Assembly (NCBI RefSeq): GCF_943193205.1
Contig: NZ_CALPDD010000014.1
Span: forward strand, 1 to 63,245
Direction: 5' to 3'
Source: Alistipes muris
GTDB taxonomy: Bacteria > Bacteroidota > Bacteroidia > Bacteroidales > Rikenellaceae
Length of the DNA: 63,245 nucleotides
A model generated the notes under the pieces. It saw only the letters and a list, made by a program, of their open reading frames with translations, did not search any database and was not told the origin of the DNA. The position numbers and the translations under genes were made by a program. This document shows, piece after piece, positions 43,204 to 50,548 of this stretch (the stretch's first letter is position 1; each line of letters opens with the position of its first letter).

Positions 43204-43293
43204 TTACCAACGCCGCCTGATTTTGTGAAGCCAAGCCTCAAGCGCACAACCCAGCAAGAAAAGGGTCAGAAAAATAGCTCCCCAAAACATCAT
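43204..43293 (-). CDS. Tiny membrane protein (29 residues) downstream of the radical SAM gene
   Basis: ATG at 43293, 2 bases after the radical SAM stop codon, and TAA at 43206-43204. The peptide is one hydrophobic helix (MMFWGAIFLTLFLLGCALEA) followed by a basic end (HKIRRRW). The tight spacing and sensible membrane-peptide composition favour a real gene. There is no independent evidence of expression; it could be a third component of the rSAM/lipoprotein system or an unrelated small membrane protein. Confidence 0.45.
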   Translation of the reverse strand: MMFWGAIFLTLFLLGCALEAWLHKIRRRW

Positions 43294-43295
43294 AA

Positions 43296-44369
43296 TCACA
43301 GCCGTTTGTAGTGACAATACAGCAGATCGCCGTTGTCGTCGTGCAGGTGCATCCCGCCGCCGAGGCAATAGCGGAACATTTTGCAGTCGGCGCATTCGCC
43401 GCGCTTCGCCCAGTCGCGTTTGCGGAACGGCTCGAAGCGGTTCTGCCACACGTCCCAGAATTTGTCGCGGTAAATATTGCCTTGGTGGAAGTTGGCCCGG
43501 ATGGAGGTGCAGCCCGAAATCGACCCGTCGACCCGGATGGAAGCCACCGAAACCCCGGCGGCACATTGGTAGAAGTGGTCGCGGACCTCGGTTTCGTAGC
43601 CGCCCAAAAATCCCTCGCAGGCATAGCTGACCTCGATGCGGCCCTCTTTCCGCGTCTGACGGATGAATTCCAGCATCCGGCGGAACTGGGCGTCGGACAG
43701 CCGCAGCGTCGGGTCGTCCTTGGCGCGCCCCATCGGGAAAATCGAGAACAGCCGCCACGACCGCACGCCCTCGGCAATCAGCATGTCGCGGAAAGCCTCC
43801 AGCTGCGGAACCATGGCTCCCGTCACGCAGGTCACCACGTCGAACGCCAGGCCTGGTTCGCGGACCAAAAGCCGCACCGCATCGAGCGCTTTGGAGTAGC
43901 TCAGCGGATTGCTGCGGATGTAGTTGTGTTCGCGCTCGAAGCCGTCCAGACTGACCGAAATGCTCCGCAGTCCCGCGTCGACCAGCCCGCGCAGGCGCTG
44001 TTCGGTCAGCGCCATGCCGTTGGTGACCATCCCCCACGGATAGCCCCGGCGTGCGACTTCGCGGCCCGCGAATTCCAGGTCGTCGCGCACCAGCACCTCG
44101 CCCCCGGAGAAGATAATCAGCACCGACGAGGGGTCGGCATGCGGCGTCACCTCTTCGTCGAGCACCCGCAGGAAATCGGCCACGGGCATGTCTTTCACCC
44201 CAGGGTCCACCCGGCAGTCGCTGCCGCAATGGCGGCACGAAAGATTGCACCGCAGCGTGCATTCCCAAAAGAGCGTATCGAGCCGATGCTCGGCGACCGT
44301 CGAGCGGTAAAGGTCGGAAAATATGTTGAGGGCCAGCCGCTTGCGGAGCCCCAACCGTCGTCCGGCCAT
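43296..44369 (-). CDS. Radical SAM/SPASM protein, rSAM/lipoprotein system
   Basis: This 357-residue radical SAM enzyme has a 4Fe-4S motif Cys41-x3-Cys45-x2-Cys48 (CNLSCRHC), preceded by FWECTLR. The C-terminal SPASM region has QCAAG, GCTSI, GECADCKMFRYCLGG and a final YCHYKRL, enough cysteines for two auxiliary clusters. It matches by memory the family called radical SAM enzyme, rSAM/lipoprotein system (TIGR04133), known only from Bacteroidetes beside a small lipoprotein. The proposed role is post-translational modification, with unknown chemistry. The gene begins 2 bases after the lipoprotein stop codon. Confidence 0.88.
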   Translation of the reverse strand: MAGRRLGLRKRLALNIFSDLYRSTVAEHRLDTLFWECTLRCNLSCRHCGSDCRVDPGVKDMPVADFLRVLDEEVTPHADPSSVLIIFSGGEVLVRDDLEFAGREVARRGYPWGMVTNGMALTEQRLRGLVDAGLRSISVSLDGFEREHNYIRSNPLSYSKALDAVRLLVREPGLAFDVVTCVTGAMVPQLEAFRDMLIAEGVRSWRLFSIFPMGRAKDDPTLRLSDAQFRRMLEFIRQTRKEGRIEVSYACEGFLGGYETEVRDHFYQCAAGVSVASIRVDGSISGCTSIRANFHQGNIYRDKFWDVWQNRFEPFRKRDWAKRGECADCKMFRYCLGGGMHLHDDNGDLLYCHYKRL

Positions 44370-44371
44370 GA

Positions 44372-44641
44372 CTATTCGGCCTGCTTCTCCTCCTGCGGAG
44401 CCTGCGGTGCGGGGATCCCTGTCGGCGCTGTCACCGAATCGGGCAGCGTCTCCATCACCGTCCCGCGGGGCGGCCGCACGCCGTACATCACGACAATCCG
44501 ATAATGCGTCGTGTCCGAACGCATCTCCACACCGATGGCTTCCTGCGGCCCGGAACTGCGGCCCGCGGAGTGTTTCGCCGAAGAGCAGGCGGCCGAAAAG
44601 CCGAGCAGCGCCGCCAATGCAAGTTTGAATTTTCTACCCAT
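44372..44641 (-). CDS. Putative lipoprotein of the rSAM/lipoprotein system
   Basis: This 89-residue protein starts MGRKFKLALAALLGFSAACSS, with a lipobox ending at Cys19. The mature part is short, has HYRIVVMYGVRPPRG in the middle and a Pro/Gln/Glu-rich tail. The MYG motif and position directly before the radical SAM gene fit the small lipoproteins (TIGR04134 by memory) that accompany TIGR04133 enzymes and are presumed substrates. The ATG at 44641 was chosen because it gives a proper signal peptide. A -7 box, TATCTTCG, is found at 44672-44679. Confidence 0.75.
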   Translation of the reverse strand: MGRKFKLALAALLGFSAACSSAKHSAGRSSGPQEAIGVEMRSDTTHYRIVVMYGVRPPRGTVMETLPDSVTAPTGIPAPQAPQEEKQAE

Positions 44642-44671
44642 ATCGCCCGAATTAGTATGCGATTCTCTTGC

Positions 44672-44679
44672 CGAAGATA
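44672..44679 (-). promoter_or_regulatory. -7 box TATCTTCG for the rSAM/lipoprotein operon
   Basis: The complement of 44672-44679, one mismatch from TAnnTTTG, 30 bases from the lipoprotein ATG. Confidence 0.5.
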
Positions 44680-44813
44680 CGAATAAGTGAGGGCAAAAGC
44701 AAACTTGTTTGCATTTTGCCGAGCGGGAGTATCTCAGCAATGGCTAAGATACGAAAAATCCCGCAAAGACGAAAAAATAAGCGGATAAGTTTTGAAAACC
44801 GACCTTTTTTGCG

Positions 44814-44821
44814 TTACTTTG
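44814..44821 (+). promoter_or_regulatory. -7 box TTACTTTG for the cold-shock gene
   Basis: One mismatch from TAnnTTTG, 32 bases before the ATG at 44854. Confidence 0.45.
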
Positions 44822-44853
44822 CGGAACACAATTCACACTTTAATCGCTTTTTT

Positions 44854-45054
44854 ATGAAAGGTCAGGTAAAATGGTTCGATAGCAAGAAAGGCTACGGATT
44901 CATTACTGGAGAGAACGGCAAGGAGATTTTCGTTCACTTCTCGGGCATCTTAACGGATGGTTTCAAGTCGCTCAACGAAGGTCAGCACGTCGAATTCGAG
45001 GTCGGCAACGGCGCCAAGGGCGAGCAGGCCATCGACGTGAAGGTGGTTGAGTAA
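44854..45054 (+). CDS. Cold-shock domain protein
   Basis: This 66-residue single OB-fold nucleic-acid-binding protein has [20 protein letters not shown] (RNP1 KGYGFI) and EIFVHFSGI (RNP2). It acts as an RNA chaperone. An upstream in-frame extension is not counted because it contains the promoter. A clear terminator follows. Confidence 0.96.
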   Translation: MKGQVKWFDSKKGYGFITGENGKEIFVHFSGILTDGFKSLNEGQHVEFEVGNGAKGEQAIDVKVVE

Positions 45055-45079
45055 ACGATAAATTACCCAATTCCCGTCG

Positions 45080-45107
45080 GAGCGGTTTTCAGCAGTGGAA
45101 ACCGCTC
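45080..45107 (+). terminator. Terminator after the cold-shock gene
   Basis: GAGCGGTTT pairs with AAACCGCTC around TCAGCAGTGG, followed by TTCTTTTTT. Confidence 0.9.
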
Positions 45108-45175
45108 TTCTTTTTTCCCGCGCGGCATCCCCGCGAATCGCGCCCGGTTTTCTTGTCGGTTTGAAAAAAAAGGCG

Positions 45176-45183
45176 TAATTTTG
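45176..45183 (+). promoter_or_regulatory. -7 box TAATTTTG for the phosphofructokinase gene
   Basis: A perfect TAnnTTTG, 33 bases before the ATG at 45217. It overlaps a possible TTG start that is therefore rejected. Confidence 0.65.
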
Positions 45184-45216
45184 GCTTCCGAAAAAACAAC
45201 TCACTCCAATACTCCT

Positions 45217-46452
45217 ATGAAAGAAGCTATTGCTATTCTGACCGGGGGCGGTCCGGCCCCCGGCATGAACACGGTGGTGGGCAGCGTCGCCAAGACGTTC
45301 CTGCACCACGGTTATCGCGTAATCGGCCTGCACGAGGGTTACACCGGGCTCTTCATCCCCGAACCCCGGACCGTCGACATCGACTACCGCATGGCCGACA
45401 GCATTTTCAACCAGGGCGGTTCGTTCCTCCAGATGAGCCGTTTCAAGCCCAAGGATTCGGACTTCGAGAACAATTTCAATCTCAAGTTCTTCACCGACAA
45501 CAACATCAAGCTGCTCGTCACGGTGGGCGGCGACGACACCGCTTCGACGGCCAACCGCATCGCCAAGTTCCTTGAGAGCAAGAAATACCCCATCGCCAAC
45601 ATCCACGTGCCGAAGACCATCGACAACGACCTGCCGCTTCCGAAGGGTACGCCGACGTTCGGCTACGAATCGGCCAAGGACAAAGGCGCCGTCATCGCCC
45701 GCGCCGTCTACGTAGACGCCCGCACCAGCGGCAACTGGTTCGTGCTGGCCGCCATGGGCCGCAGTGCCGGCCACCTCGCATTCGGCATCGGCGAGGCCTG
45801 CCACTACCCGATGATCGTCATCCCCGAGATGTTCAACAAGACCGAAATCACGGTCGAGAAGATCGTCAACATGGTCATCTCGTCGATCATCAAGCGTAAA
45901 ATCATGGGCATGGACTACGGCGCCGCCGTCATCTCGGAAGGTGTGTTCCACGCATTGAGCGACGAGGAAATCCGCAAGAGCGGCATCCACTTCACCTACG
46001 ACGACCACGGGCATCCCGAGCTGGGCAAGGTGTCCAAGGCGCATATCTTCAACGAGATGATCGAGAAGCGCGTCAAGGAGCTCGGGCTCAAGGTCAAGAG
46101 CCGTCCCGTGGAGCTGGGCTACGAAATCCGCTGCCAGACCCCCATCGCCTACGACCTCACCTATTGTTCGGAGCTGGGCATCGGCGTGCACAAGCTCTTC
46201 ACCGAGGGCAAGACGGGCTGCATGGTCTACGTCGATTCGGAGGGCAATGTTTCGCCCCTCTACCTCAAGGATTTGCAGGACCCCGCTTCGGGCAAGATTC
46301 CGCCCCGTCTGGTCGACATCCATTCGGACAAGTTCACGTCGGTGGTCGAGAATATCCTGAACGCCATCACTCCGGCCGATTACGAGGAGGCCAGAAAATA
46401 CGTGCCCAATCCCGAGGAGTTCGATTTCCACAAGATTCTCAACTGGAAATAG
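45217..46452 (+). CDS. 6-phosphofructokinase, pyrophosphate-dependent type
   Basis: This 411-residue phosphofructokinase family protein begins MKEAIAILTGGGPAPGMN. The active site shows GGDDT (Asp106-Asp107) where ATP enzymes have GGDGS, and PKTIDND with Lys133 where ATP enzymes have glycine. Both are the accepted markers for PPi as phosphoryl donor. It therefore likely catalyses reversible fructose-6-P + PPi to fructose-1,6-bisphosphate + Pi, saving ATP in glycolysis. The gene stands alone between terminators. Confidence 0.92.
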   Translation: MKEAIAILTGGGPAPGMNTVVGSVAKTFLHHGYRVIGLHEGYTGLFIPEPRTVDIDYRMADSIFNQGGSFLQMSRFKPKDSDFENNFNLKFFTDNNIKLLVTVGGDDTASTANRIAKFLESKKYPIANIHVPKTIDNDLPLPKGTPTFGYESAKDKGAVIARAVYVDARTSGNWFVLAAMGRSAGHLAFGIGEACHYPMIVIPEMFNKTEITVEKIVNMVISSIIKRKIMGMDYGAAVISEGVFHALSDEEIRKSGIHFTYDDHGHPELGKVSKAHIFNEMIEKRVKELGLKVKSRPVELGYEIRCQTPIAYDLTYCSELGIGVHKLFTEGKTGCMVYVDSEGNVSPLYLKDLQDPASGKIPPRLVDIHSDKFTSVVENILNAITPADYEEARKYVPNPEEFDFHKILNWK

Positions 46453-46472
46453 CCCCTCCGGACGTTTCAGCC

Positions 46473-46506
46473 ATCCCGGTTCCCCGCAAGGAGGACCGGG
46501 ATTTTT
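46473..46506 (+). terminator. Terminator after the phosphofructokinase gene
   Basis: ATCCCGGT pairs with ACCGGGAT, followed by TTTTT. Confidence 0.85.
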
Positions 46507-46559
46507 GCGCTCTGCGGCAGGGTTCGTGCTCCGTATTTTGAATTCCCGGCTATTCGGTT

Positions 46560-46567
46560 TATCTTTA
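46560..46567 (+). promoter_or_regulatory. -7 box TATCTTTA with 4 bases to the ATG
   Basis: One mismatch from TAnnTTTG. The ATG at 46572 would lie at or next to the transcription start, so the mRNA is probably leaderless. Confidence 0.5.
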
Positions 46568-46571
46568 CGCT

Positions 46572-47507
46572 ATGAAAACCTCGTTCCGACTCCTATATAT
46601 AATAGCGCTCCTGCTGACCGTCGTGTCGTGCGGCCGCCGTGCGCCGCAGACTGCGGCCAGGCCCGAGCGCCGCTACGTCTTTCTGCCGCCCATCCCGCCG
46701 GCGGCCCTGCCCCAGGAGCAGAAGCGCGATTACCTGCGCGGGCACTATTGGGACAAGTTCGATTTCACGGACACCATGTTCGTCCACAAGGCCGACACGG
46801 CGCAGATGCTCAACCATTTCGCCCAGTTCGTGGCTGTCATTTCGGACCGGCCCGCCGACCCCGCCCCCATGGCCGATTTGATGCGCCGGGCCGGCGTTTC
46901 GCGGCCCATGACCGATTATTTCGTCTGGTTGGCCGAGCGGGTTCTGGCCGACCCCAATTCGTCGATGCGCAACGACGAGTTCTACATTCCCGTGCTCGAA
47001 GCGCAGCTCGCCGCGCCGTTCTACGACCAGTACGAACGCATCGGGCCCCAATACGCGCTGGACATGGCGCGGCAGAACCGCATCGGACAGCGGGCCAACG
47101 ACTTCCGCTACACGCTCGAATCGGGCGTCTCCCGGCGGCTCTACGACCTCAGGGCCGAATACGTGCTGCTTTTCATCAACAACCCCGGATGCCCGATGTG
47201 CCGCGAAATCCACGAAGCCATCGAAATCTCGCCGGTACTCCGGCGGCTGATCGCCGACGGGCGGTTGAAAGTGCTGGCATTCTATCCCGATGAGGACCTC
47301 GGCGAATGGCTCGCCTACCGCGGGCATGTCCCGGCATCGTGGATCAACTCCTACGACAAAGGCTGCGTCGTGCGCGAGACTTCCGCCTACAACCTCTCGG
47401 CCATCCCGGCGCTCTACCTGCTCGACCGCGACAAGCGCGTGCTGGTCAAGGACGCCACCGACGTGGGGCTCGTCGAGGAAGCGGTTCTCGCCCGCGAACA
47501 GCTATAG
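46572..47507 (+). CDS. Thioredoxin-fold lipoprotein (DUF5106-like)
   Basis: The 311-residue protein has a lipoprotein signal with VVSCGRR (Cys about 20). The N-terminal part (about 40-190) is helical with [15 protein letters not shown] and an RMNDEFY-like stretch, as in DUF5106 proteins. The C-terminal thioredoxin-like domain has [13 protein letters not shown] (CPMC) and a cis-Pro loop [18 protein letters not shown]. It probably acts in disulfide exchange in the envelope. The gene appears to have a leaderless start. Confidence 0.75.
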   Translation: MKTSFRLLYIIALLLTVVSCGRRAPQTAARPERRYVFLPPIPPAALPQEQKRDYLRGHYWDKFDFTDTMFVHKADTAQMLNHFAQFVAVISDRPADPAPMADLMRRAGVSRPMTDYFVWLAERVLADPNSSMRNDEFYIPVLEAQLAAPFYDQYERIGPQYALDMARQNRIGQRANDFRYTLESGVSRRLYDLRAEYVLLFINNPGCPMCREIHEAIEISPVLRRLIADGRLKVLAFYPDEDLGEWLAYRGHVPASWINSYDKGCVVRETSAYNLSAIPALYLLDRDKRVLVKDATDVGLVEEAVLAREQL

Positions 47508-47534
47508 ACGCAGCCTATGCCTACATAAAAAAAG

Positions 47535-47558
47535 AATATCGGATTTTTATCCGATATT
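47535..47558. promoter_or_regulatory. Perfect inverted repeat AATATCGGAT-N4-ATCCGATATT
   Basis: A 10-bp perfect stem lies between the thioredoxin-like gene and the rubrerythrin promoter, 13 bases upstream of the -7 box. The T run needed for a terminator is on the minus strand only. Its position over the -33 region makes an operator for rubrerythrin plausible; a terminator for the upstream gene is the alternative. Confidence 0.5.
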
Positions 47559-47571
47559 GCGTCCGTTTTGT

Positions 47572-47579
47572 TACTTTTG
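47572..47579 (+). promoter_or_regulatory. -7 box TACTTTTG for rubrerythrin
   Basis: A perfect TAnnTTTG, 41 bases before the ATG at 47621. Confidence 0.65.
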
Positions 47580-47620
47580 CAGAGGAAACAGAAACTACAA
47601 ACACTCAAACAATCAAGATT

Positions 47621-48175
47621 ATGGCAAAGAAATGGCGTTGTACCGTCTGCGGGTACATTCACGAAGGTCCCGAAGCTCCCGAGCAGTGCCCGATGTGCAA
47701 GGTCGGCAAGGATAAGTTCGTCGAGGTCGAGGAGCAGGAAGGCAATCTCGATTTCGTCACCGTCCACCAGATCGGCGACGGCAAAGGTGCCAGCCCCGAA
47801 TTGTGGGAAGGCTTGCAGAACCACTTCATGGGCGAGTGCACCGAGGTGGGCATGTACCTGGCCATGAGCCGCCAGGCCGACCGCGAGGGCTACCCCGAAA
47901 TCGCCGAGGCCTACAAGCGCTATGCGTGGGAGGAGGCCGAGCACGCCTCGAAGTTCGCCGAGCTCATCGGCGAGGTGGTCTGGGACACCAAGACCAACCT
48001 CTTCAAGCGCATGAACGCCGAGTGCGGCGCCTGCGAGGACAAGATGCGCCTGGCGCGTCTGGCCAAGGAGCAGAACCTCGACGCCGTACACGACACCGTG
48101 CACGAGATGGCCAAAGACGAAGCCCGCCACGGCAAGGGTTTCGAGGGGCTCTACAACCGCTATTTCAAGAAATAG
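47621..48175 (+). CDS. Rubrerythrin with N-terminal rubredoxin domain
   Basis: This 184-residue non-haem iron peroxidase reduces H2O2 in anaerobes. Unlike classical rubrerythrin, the rubredoxin part comes first, with Cys7/Cys10 (CTVCGY) and Cys23/Cys26 (CPMC). The four-helix di-iron domain follows with [18 protein letters not shown] and [10 protein letters not shown] supplying the Glu and His ligands. The start is ATG at 47621, which begins the rubredoxin fold. It is bounded by a promoter with an inverted repeat and a terminator. Confidence 0.94.
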   Translation: MAKKWRCTVCGYIHEGPEAPEQCPMCKVGKDKFVEVEEQEGNLDFVTVHQIGDGKGASPELWEGLQNHFMGECTEVGMYLAMSRQADREGYPEIAEAYKRYAWEEAEHASKFAELIGEVVWDTKTNLFKRMNAECGACEDKMRLARLAKEQNLDAVHDTVHEMAKDEARHGKGFEGLYNRYFKK

Positions 48176-48194
48176 GCGGCGCCCTGTCCCAACG

Positions 48195-48227
48195 AAAAGC
48201 GGCTTTCCATCGGGGAAAGCCGCTTTT
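48195..48227. terminator. Terminator after rubrerythrin
   Basis: AAAAGCGGCTTTCC pairs with its complement; T runs lie on both sides. It separates the convergent rubrerythrin (+) and the holin-like gene (-). Confidence 0.88.
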
Positions 48228-48230
48228 CCG

Positions 48231-48578
48231 TTATTCGGAGGGCCACAGTTCGTGTTTCAGCCGGACGAAGAATTCCAGCTTGGCCGCCACCCAGTCGTAG
48301 CCCTGCTTGAGCAGCCGGGCCACGTCGTAAACCGTTTCGATGCGGGCCCGGATTTGCCGTACCGGATCCTTGATGGCAAAGAAATAGATGCCTGCGGCGG
48401 CCAGCACAAAAACACCTCCCACCAGCAGCGCCGCCCATGTGAACGACCCCAGCCACTCCGACACCGCGATGAGCAGCGCCACGATCAGCAGCACGACTGC
48501 AATCATGGCCGTCACGCAGAAAAGAAGCAGCGCGAGGAAGAAATTTCCGCTCCCGGCGGACTTGTTACCCGTAGACAT
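48231..48578 (-). CDS. Phage-holin-X-like membrane protein
   Basis: The 115-residue protein has two close membrane helices (about 13-42 and 48-68) and a basic amphipathic C-terminus (RQIRARIETVYDVARLL). It resembles the small PF07332-like holin-superfamily proteins often beside YtxH genes. Despite the name there is no phage context. It follows the YtxH gene by 24 bases and is probably a stress-related envelope protein. The assignment is tentative. Confidence 0.6.
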   Translation of the reverse strand: MSTGNKSAGSGNFFLALLLFCVTAMIAVVLLIVALLIAVSEWLGSFTWAALLVGGVFVLAAAGIYFFAIKDPVRQIRARIETVYDVARLLKQGYDWVAAKLEFFVRLKHELWPSE

Positions 48579-48602
48579 GCGGTTCTCCGAACGGACAGGG
48601 GT

Positions 48603-48815
48603 TTACTGCTGGTGCTCGCACTTGCAGCGGGCATCCTCGATTTGGTCGTGCACTTTCTGGACCTTGTCCTTCATGCGGTCGATTTCATCGGTCAGGAAGT
48701 CCTTGATTTGCTTGCGCGTTTCCATCCCCGACTGGGGCGTGAAAAGCATGGTGAGCGCCGAGCCGACGATCAGCCCGCCCAGCAGCGACGTAATGATGAT
48801 ACCAGTGTTCTTCAT
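48603..48815 (-). CDS. YtxH domain-containing protein
   Basis: This 70-residue protein has an N-terminal membrane helix (GIIITSLLGGLIVGSALTMLF) followed by PQSGMETRKQIKDFLTD and an amphipathic helix, the YtxH pattern. The family is linked to general stress. The ATG at 48815 matches family starts; an ATG eight codons upstream is possible. Promoter box TATTTTTG on the minus strand at 48864-48871. Confidence 0.8.
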   Translation of the reverse strand: MKNTGIIITSLLGGLIVGSALTMLFTPQSGMETRKQIKDFLTDEIDRMKDKVQKVHDQIEDARCKCEHQQ

Positions 48816-48863
48816 GGTTGTTGAAATTAAAAGATTCATGTCCCCGTTCAGCAAAGTCCGGGC

Positions 48864-48871
48864 CAAAAATA
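48864..48871 (-). promoter_or_regulatory. -7 box TATTTTTG for YtxH
   Basis: The complement of 48864-48871 is a perfect TAnnTTTG, directly abutting the divergent box for the next gene (one base apart). Confidence 0.55.
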
Positions 48872-48872
48872 C

Positions 48873-48880
48873 TATCTTTA
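48873..48880 (+). promoter_or_regulatory. -7 box TATCTTTA with 6 bases to the ATG
   Basis: One mismatch from TAnnTTTG; probably gives a leaderless transcript of the SLOG gene. Confidence 0.5.
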
Positions 48881-48886
48881 CCGCCG

Positions 48887-49393
48887 ATGAATCCCAACCC
48901 CGCAACCGCCGTCGCTTTCACGGGCCACCGCACCTACTGCGGCGAGGCGGCGGCTGCCCTGCAACGCGCCGTCGAGACCCTCTACGCCGAGGGCTGCCGC
49001 ACGTTTCTGAGCGGCATGGCCGCTGGGTTCGACATGGCCGCCGCCGAAACGGTGCTCGCCTGCCGCGACAGGCTGTCGGGACTGCGGCTGGTCGCCGTGG
49101 TGCCGTTCGAGGGGCATATAAATCGTTTTAGCAACTCCGACCGCGAGCGCTTCGGGCGAATCGTCGCCGCGGCGGACGAGACGACGGTGCTGTCGGCCCG
49201 ATACCACCGGGGCGTCTACATGCAGCGCAACGATTACTTGGTGAGCCATGCCGCGCGGCTCGTCGCGTGGTTCGACGGTTCGCCCGGCGGCACGTTCTAC
49301 ACCCTCCGCCGGGCCTTGCAGGCCGGGCGCCGCATCGACAACCTGTGTCCCGCAGGCCCCGGCTTCCCGCCGCCCATGCCTACCCTCTTCTGA
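48887..49393 (+). CDS. SLOG/DUF1273-like protein
   Basis: This 168-residue Rossmann-like protein of the SLOG superfamily begins AFTGHRTYCG and has the glycine-rich LSGMAAGFDMAAAE loop and VAVVPFEGH. Such proteins (YpsA/DUF1273) may sense or bind nucleotide ligands. A palindrome copy lies at 49119. The gene is divergent from YtxH with a leaderless-looking promoter, and a hairpin follows. Confidence 0.75.
   Translation: MNPNPATAVAFTGHRTYCGEAAAALQRAVETLYAEGCRTFLSGMAAGFDMAAAETVLACRDRLSGLRLVAVVPFEGHINRFSNSDRERFGRIVAAADETTVLSARYHRGVYMQRNDYLVSHAARLVAWFDGSPGGTFYTLRRALQAGRRIDNLCPAGPGFPPPMPTLF
49117..49132. promoter_or_regulatory. TAAAWCGWTTTA palindrome copy 5 (intragenic)
   Basis: Core TAAATCGTTTTA at 49119-49130, encoding I-N-R-F-S as ATA AAT CGT TTT AGC. 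Confidence 0.7.
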
Positions 49394-49402
49394 ATACGAA
49401 AC

Positions 49403-49429
49403 CCGCGGAACCTCTGAGAGGTTCCGCGG
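49403..49429 (+). terminator. Hairpin after the SLOG gene
   Basis: A 12-bp stem, CCGCGGAACCTC with loop TGA, followed by a weak ATTTA tract. Possible terminator. Confidence 0.6.
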
Positions 49430-49475
49430 ATTTACAGTGTTCGAGACTAAATCCGAGCGCAACTAAATATCCATA

Positions 49476-49500
49476 GATTCTTCGCTGCGCTCAGAATGAC
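49476..49500. repeat. Dispersed intergenic repeat copy
   Basis: CTTCGCTGCGCTCAGAATG-type element between two convergent genes, in the same orientation as the other full copies. Confidence 0.8.
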
Positions 49501-49513
49501 ATTGCAAGAGCTT

Positions 49514-49529
49514 GTTAAAACGTTTTAAC
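49514..49529. promoter_or_regulatory. TAAAWCGWTTTA palindrome copy 6, perfect 16-bp form
   Basis: GTTAAAACGTTTTAAC, a perfect 16-bp palindrome, 2 bases after the stop codon of the unknown membrane protein. Confidence 0.75.
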
Positions 49530-49531
49530 AA

Positions 49532-50386
49532 CTACTCTAAGCCCCATTCGACGTGGTCGGAGACAAACGCATCGGCTTCGGCCGCCGCATCGTCCGAACG
49601 GGTGTAATAGTAAATCGAAACGAGCGAACCGTCATGCGCCGCATCGTACAGCACGGTGTTCCACTCCGGATAATCGGTACGACGCCCGACATGCCGGAGC
49701 ATCCGGATGCCGCCGAGCACGACGATTTCGCCGCTGCCCGTCAGACCGCCGTCGAGGAAAGCTGCGGCCTGCTCGCCCAACGCTTCGGTCATTTCATCCA
49801 CCTGCGCGATTCCGGCATCCGTCAGATTGCCCGCATGGCCCTCGACCATGAACATGCGGTCGTCGTTGTAGGCCAGAACCTTCCGATAGGCGTAGGTCGA
49901 ATCGGTCTCCTCGCGGCCCGTGGTTTCGAGCTCGGAAAATCCGGCCGGAACGCTCACCCGCAGTCCCAGTTCGGGCCATTCGCACTGCTGTTCGGTCGCG
50001 AGATACTCCACGTCGTCGGCATGCACCATGCGCCACGAGGCGTAACCCAGCCCGGCGATGACCGCGCCTGCACAAACGCCGAGCACAACGGCCTGCCGGG
50101 CAGTGGCATACGCGCCGCGGCCGCGCAGCTCCCGCACGTAGGCGACAAGACCGCTGACAGCCTGAACGGCACCCCAAACGATGGCACCCGTCGCAATGAC
50201 GTAACGGCCGCCCGCCTCGGTGAAATAATAAGATACGAAGCTGAAAATCAGACCGCCCACGCACCACAGCAACCCCAACAGCATGTTGCGGCGAGCCGTG
50301 CGCAGCGTATCGTCTTCGGCAGTCTCCGCGTCGGGAGCCTGCGGTTCTTCGATGGGCTCGAAAAGCCCGTTTTCCTGCTCTTTCAT
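49532..50386 (-). CDS. Uncharacterised membrane protein
   Basis: The 284-residue product has an acidic N-terminus (about 1-30), then two hydrophobic hairpins and a further helix (LLWCVGGLIFSFVSYYFTEA, YVIATGAIVWGAVQAVSG, GVCAGAVIAGLGYASWRMV), followed by a soluble acidic domain of about 140 residues. I do not recognise the family. The ATG at 50386 starts after a promoter (TACCTTTG, complement of 50432-50439). The gene is bracketed by palindrome copies at both ends (49514 and 50399), 2 bases from the stop and 12 bases from the start. Confidence 0.7.
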   Translation of the reverse strand: MKEQENGLFEPIEEPQAPDAETAEDDTLRTARRNMLLGLLWCVGGLIFSFVSYYFTEAGGRYVIATGAIVWGAVQAVSGLVAYVRELRGRGAYATARQAVVLGVCAGAVIAGLGYASWRMVHADDVEYLATEQQCEWPELGLRVSVPAGFSELETTGREETDSTYAYRKVLAYNDDRMFMVEGHAGNLTDAGIAQVDEMTEALGEQAAAFLDGGLTGSGEIVVLGGIRMLRHVGRRTDYPEWNTVLYDAAHDGSLVSIYYYTRSDDAAAEADAFVSDHVEWGLE

Positions 50387-50398
50387 CTGAAATCCGAA

Positions 50399-50414
50399 AT
50401 TAAAACGATTTAAC
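50399..50414. promoter_or_regulatory. TAAAWCGWTTTA palindrome copy 7 (intergenic)
   Basis: ATTAAAACGATTTAAC in the 5' leader of the unknown membrane protein gene. Confidence 0.7.
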
Positions 50415-50431
50415 GATATGTTTTCCGACGA

Positions 50432-50439
50432 CAAAGGTA
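50432..50439 (-). promoter_or_regulatory. -7 box TACCTTTG for the unknown membrane protein
   Basis: The complement of 50432-50439 is a perfect TAnnTTTG. The palindrome at 50399-50414 lies just downstream of the expected start site. Confidence 0.6.
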
Positions 50440-50474
50440 CGAAATCCGCGGCCGAAACAAACACGCCCGAAGCC

Positions 50475-50508
50475 AAAAAGAGCAGACCCTGCAAGGTCTG
50501 CCCTTTTT
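50475..50508. terminator. Terminator after the acyl-CoA dehydrogenase gene
   Basis: GCAGACC pairs with GGTCTGC between an A run and a T run, so it works on the minus strand after the dehydrogenase gene and possibly also on the plus strand. Confidence 0.8.
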
Positions 50509-50548
50509 GCGGAACATTCCGGCGGGCGCTAATCCCGCTGCGGAACGG

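Noticed and set aside
45181..45216. TTG start of the phosphofructokinase gene at 45181
   Set aside because: It lies within the -7 box and would add 12 residues that the family does not have; the ATG at 45217 is used.
48231..48578. Prophage remnant because of the holin-like protein
   Set aside because: There are no other phage genes, and the gene pairs with YtxH as in ordinary chromosomes.
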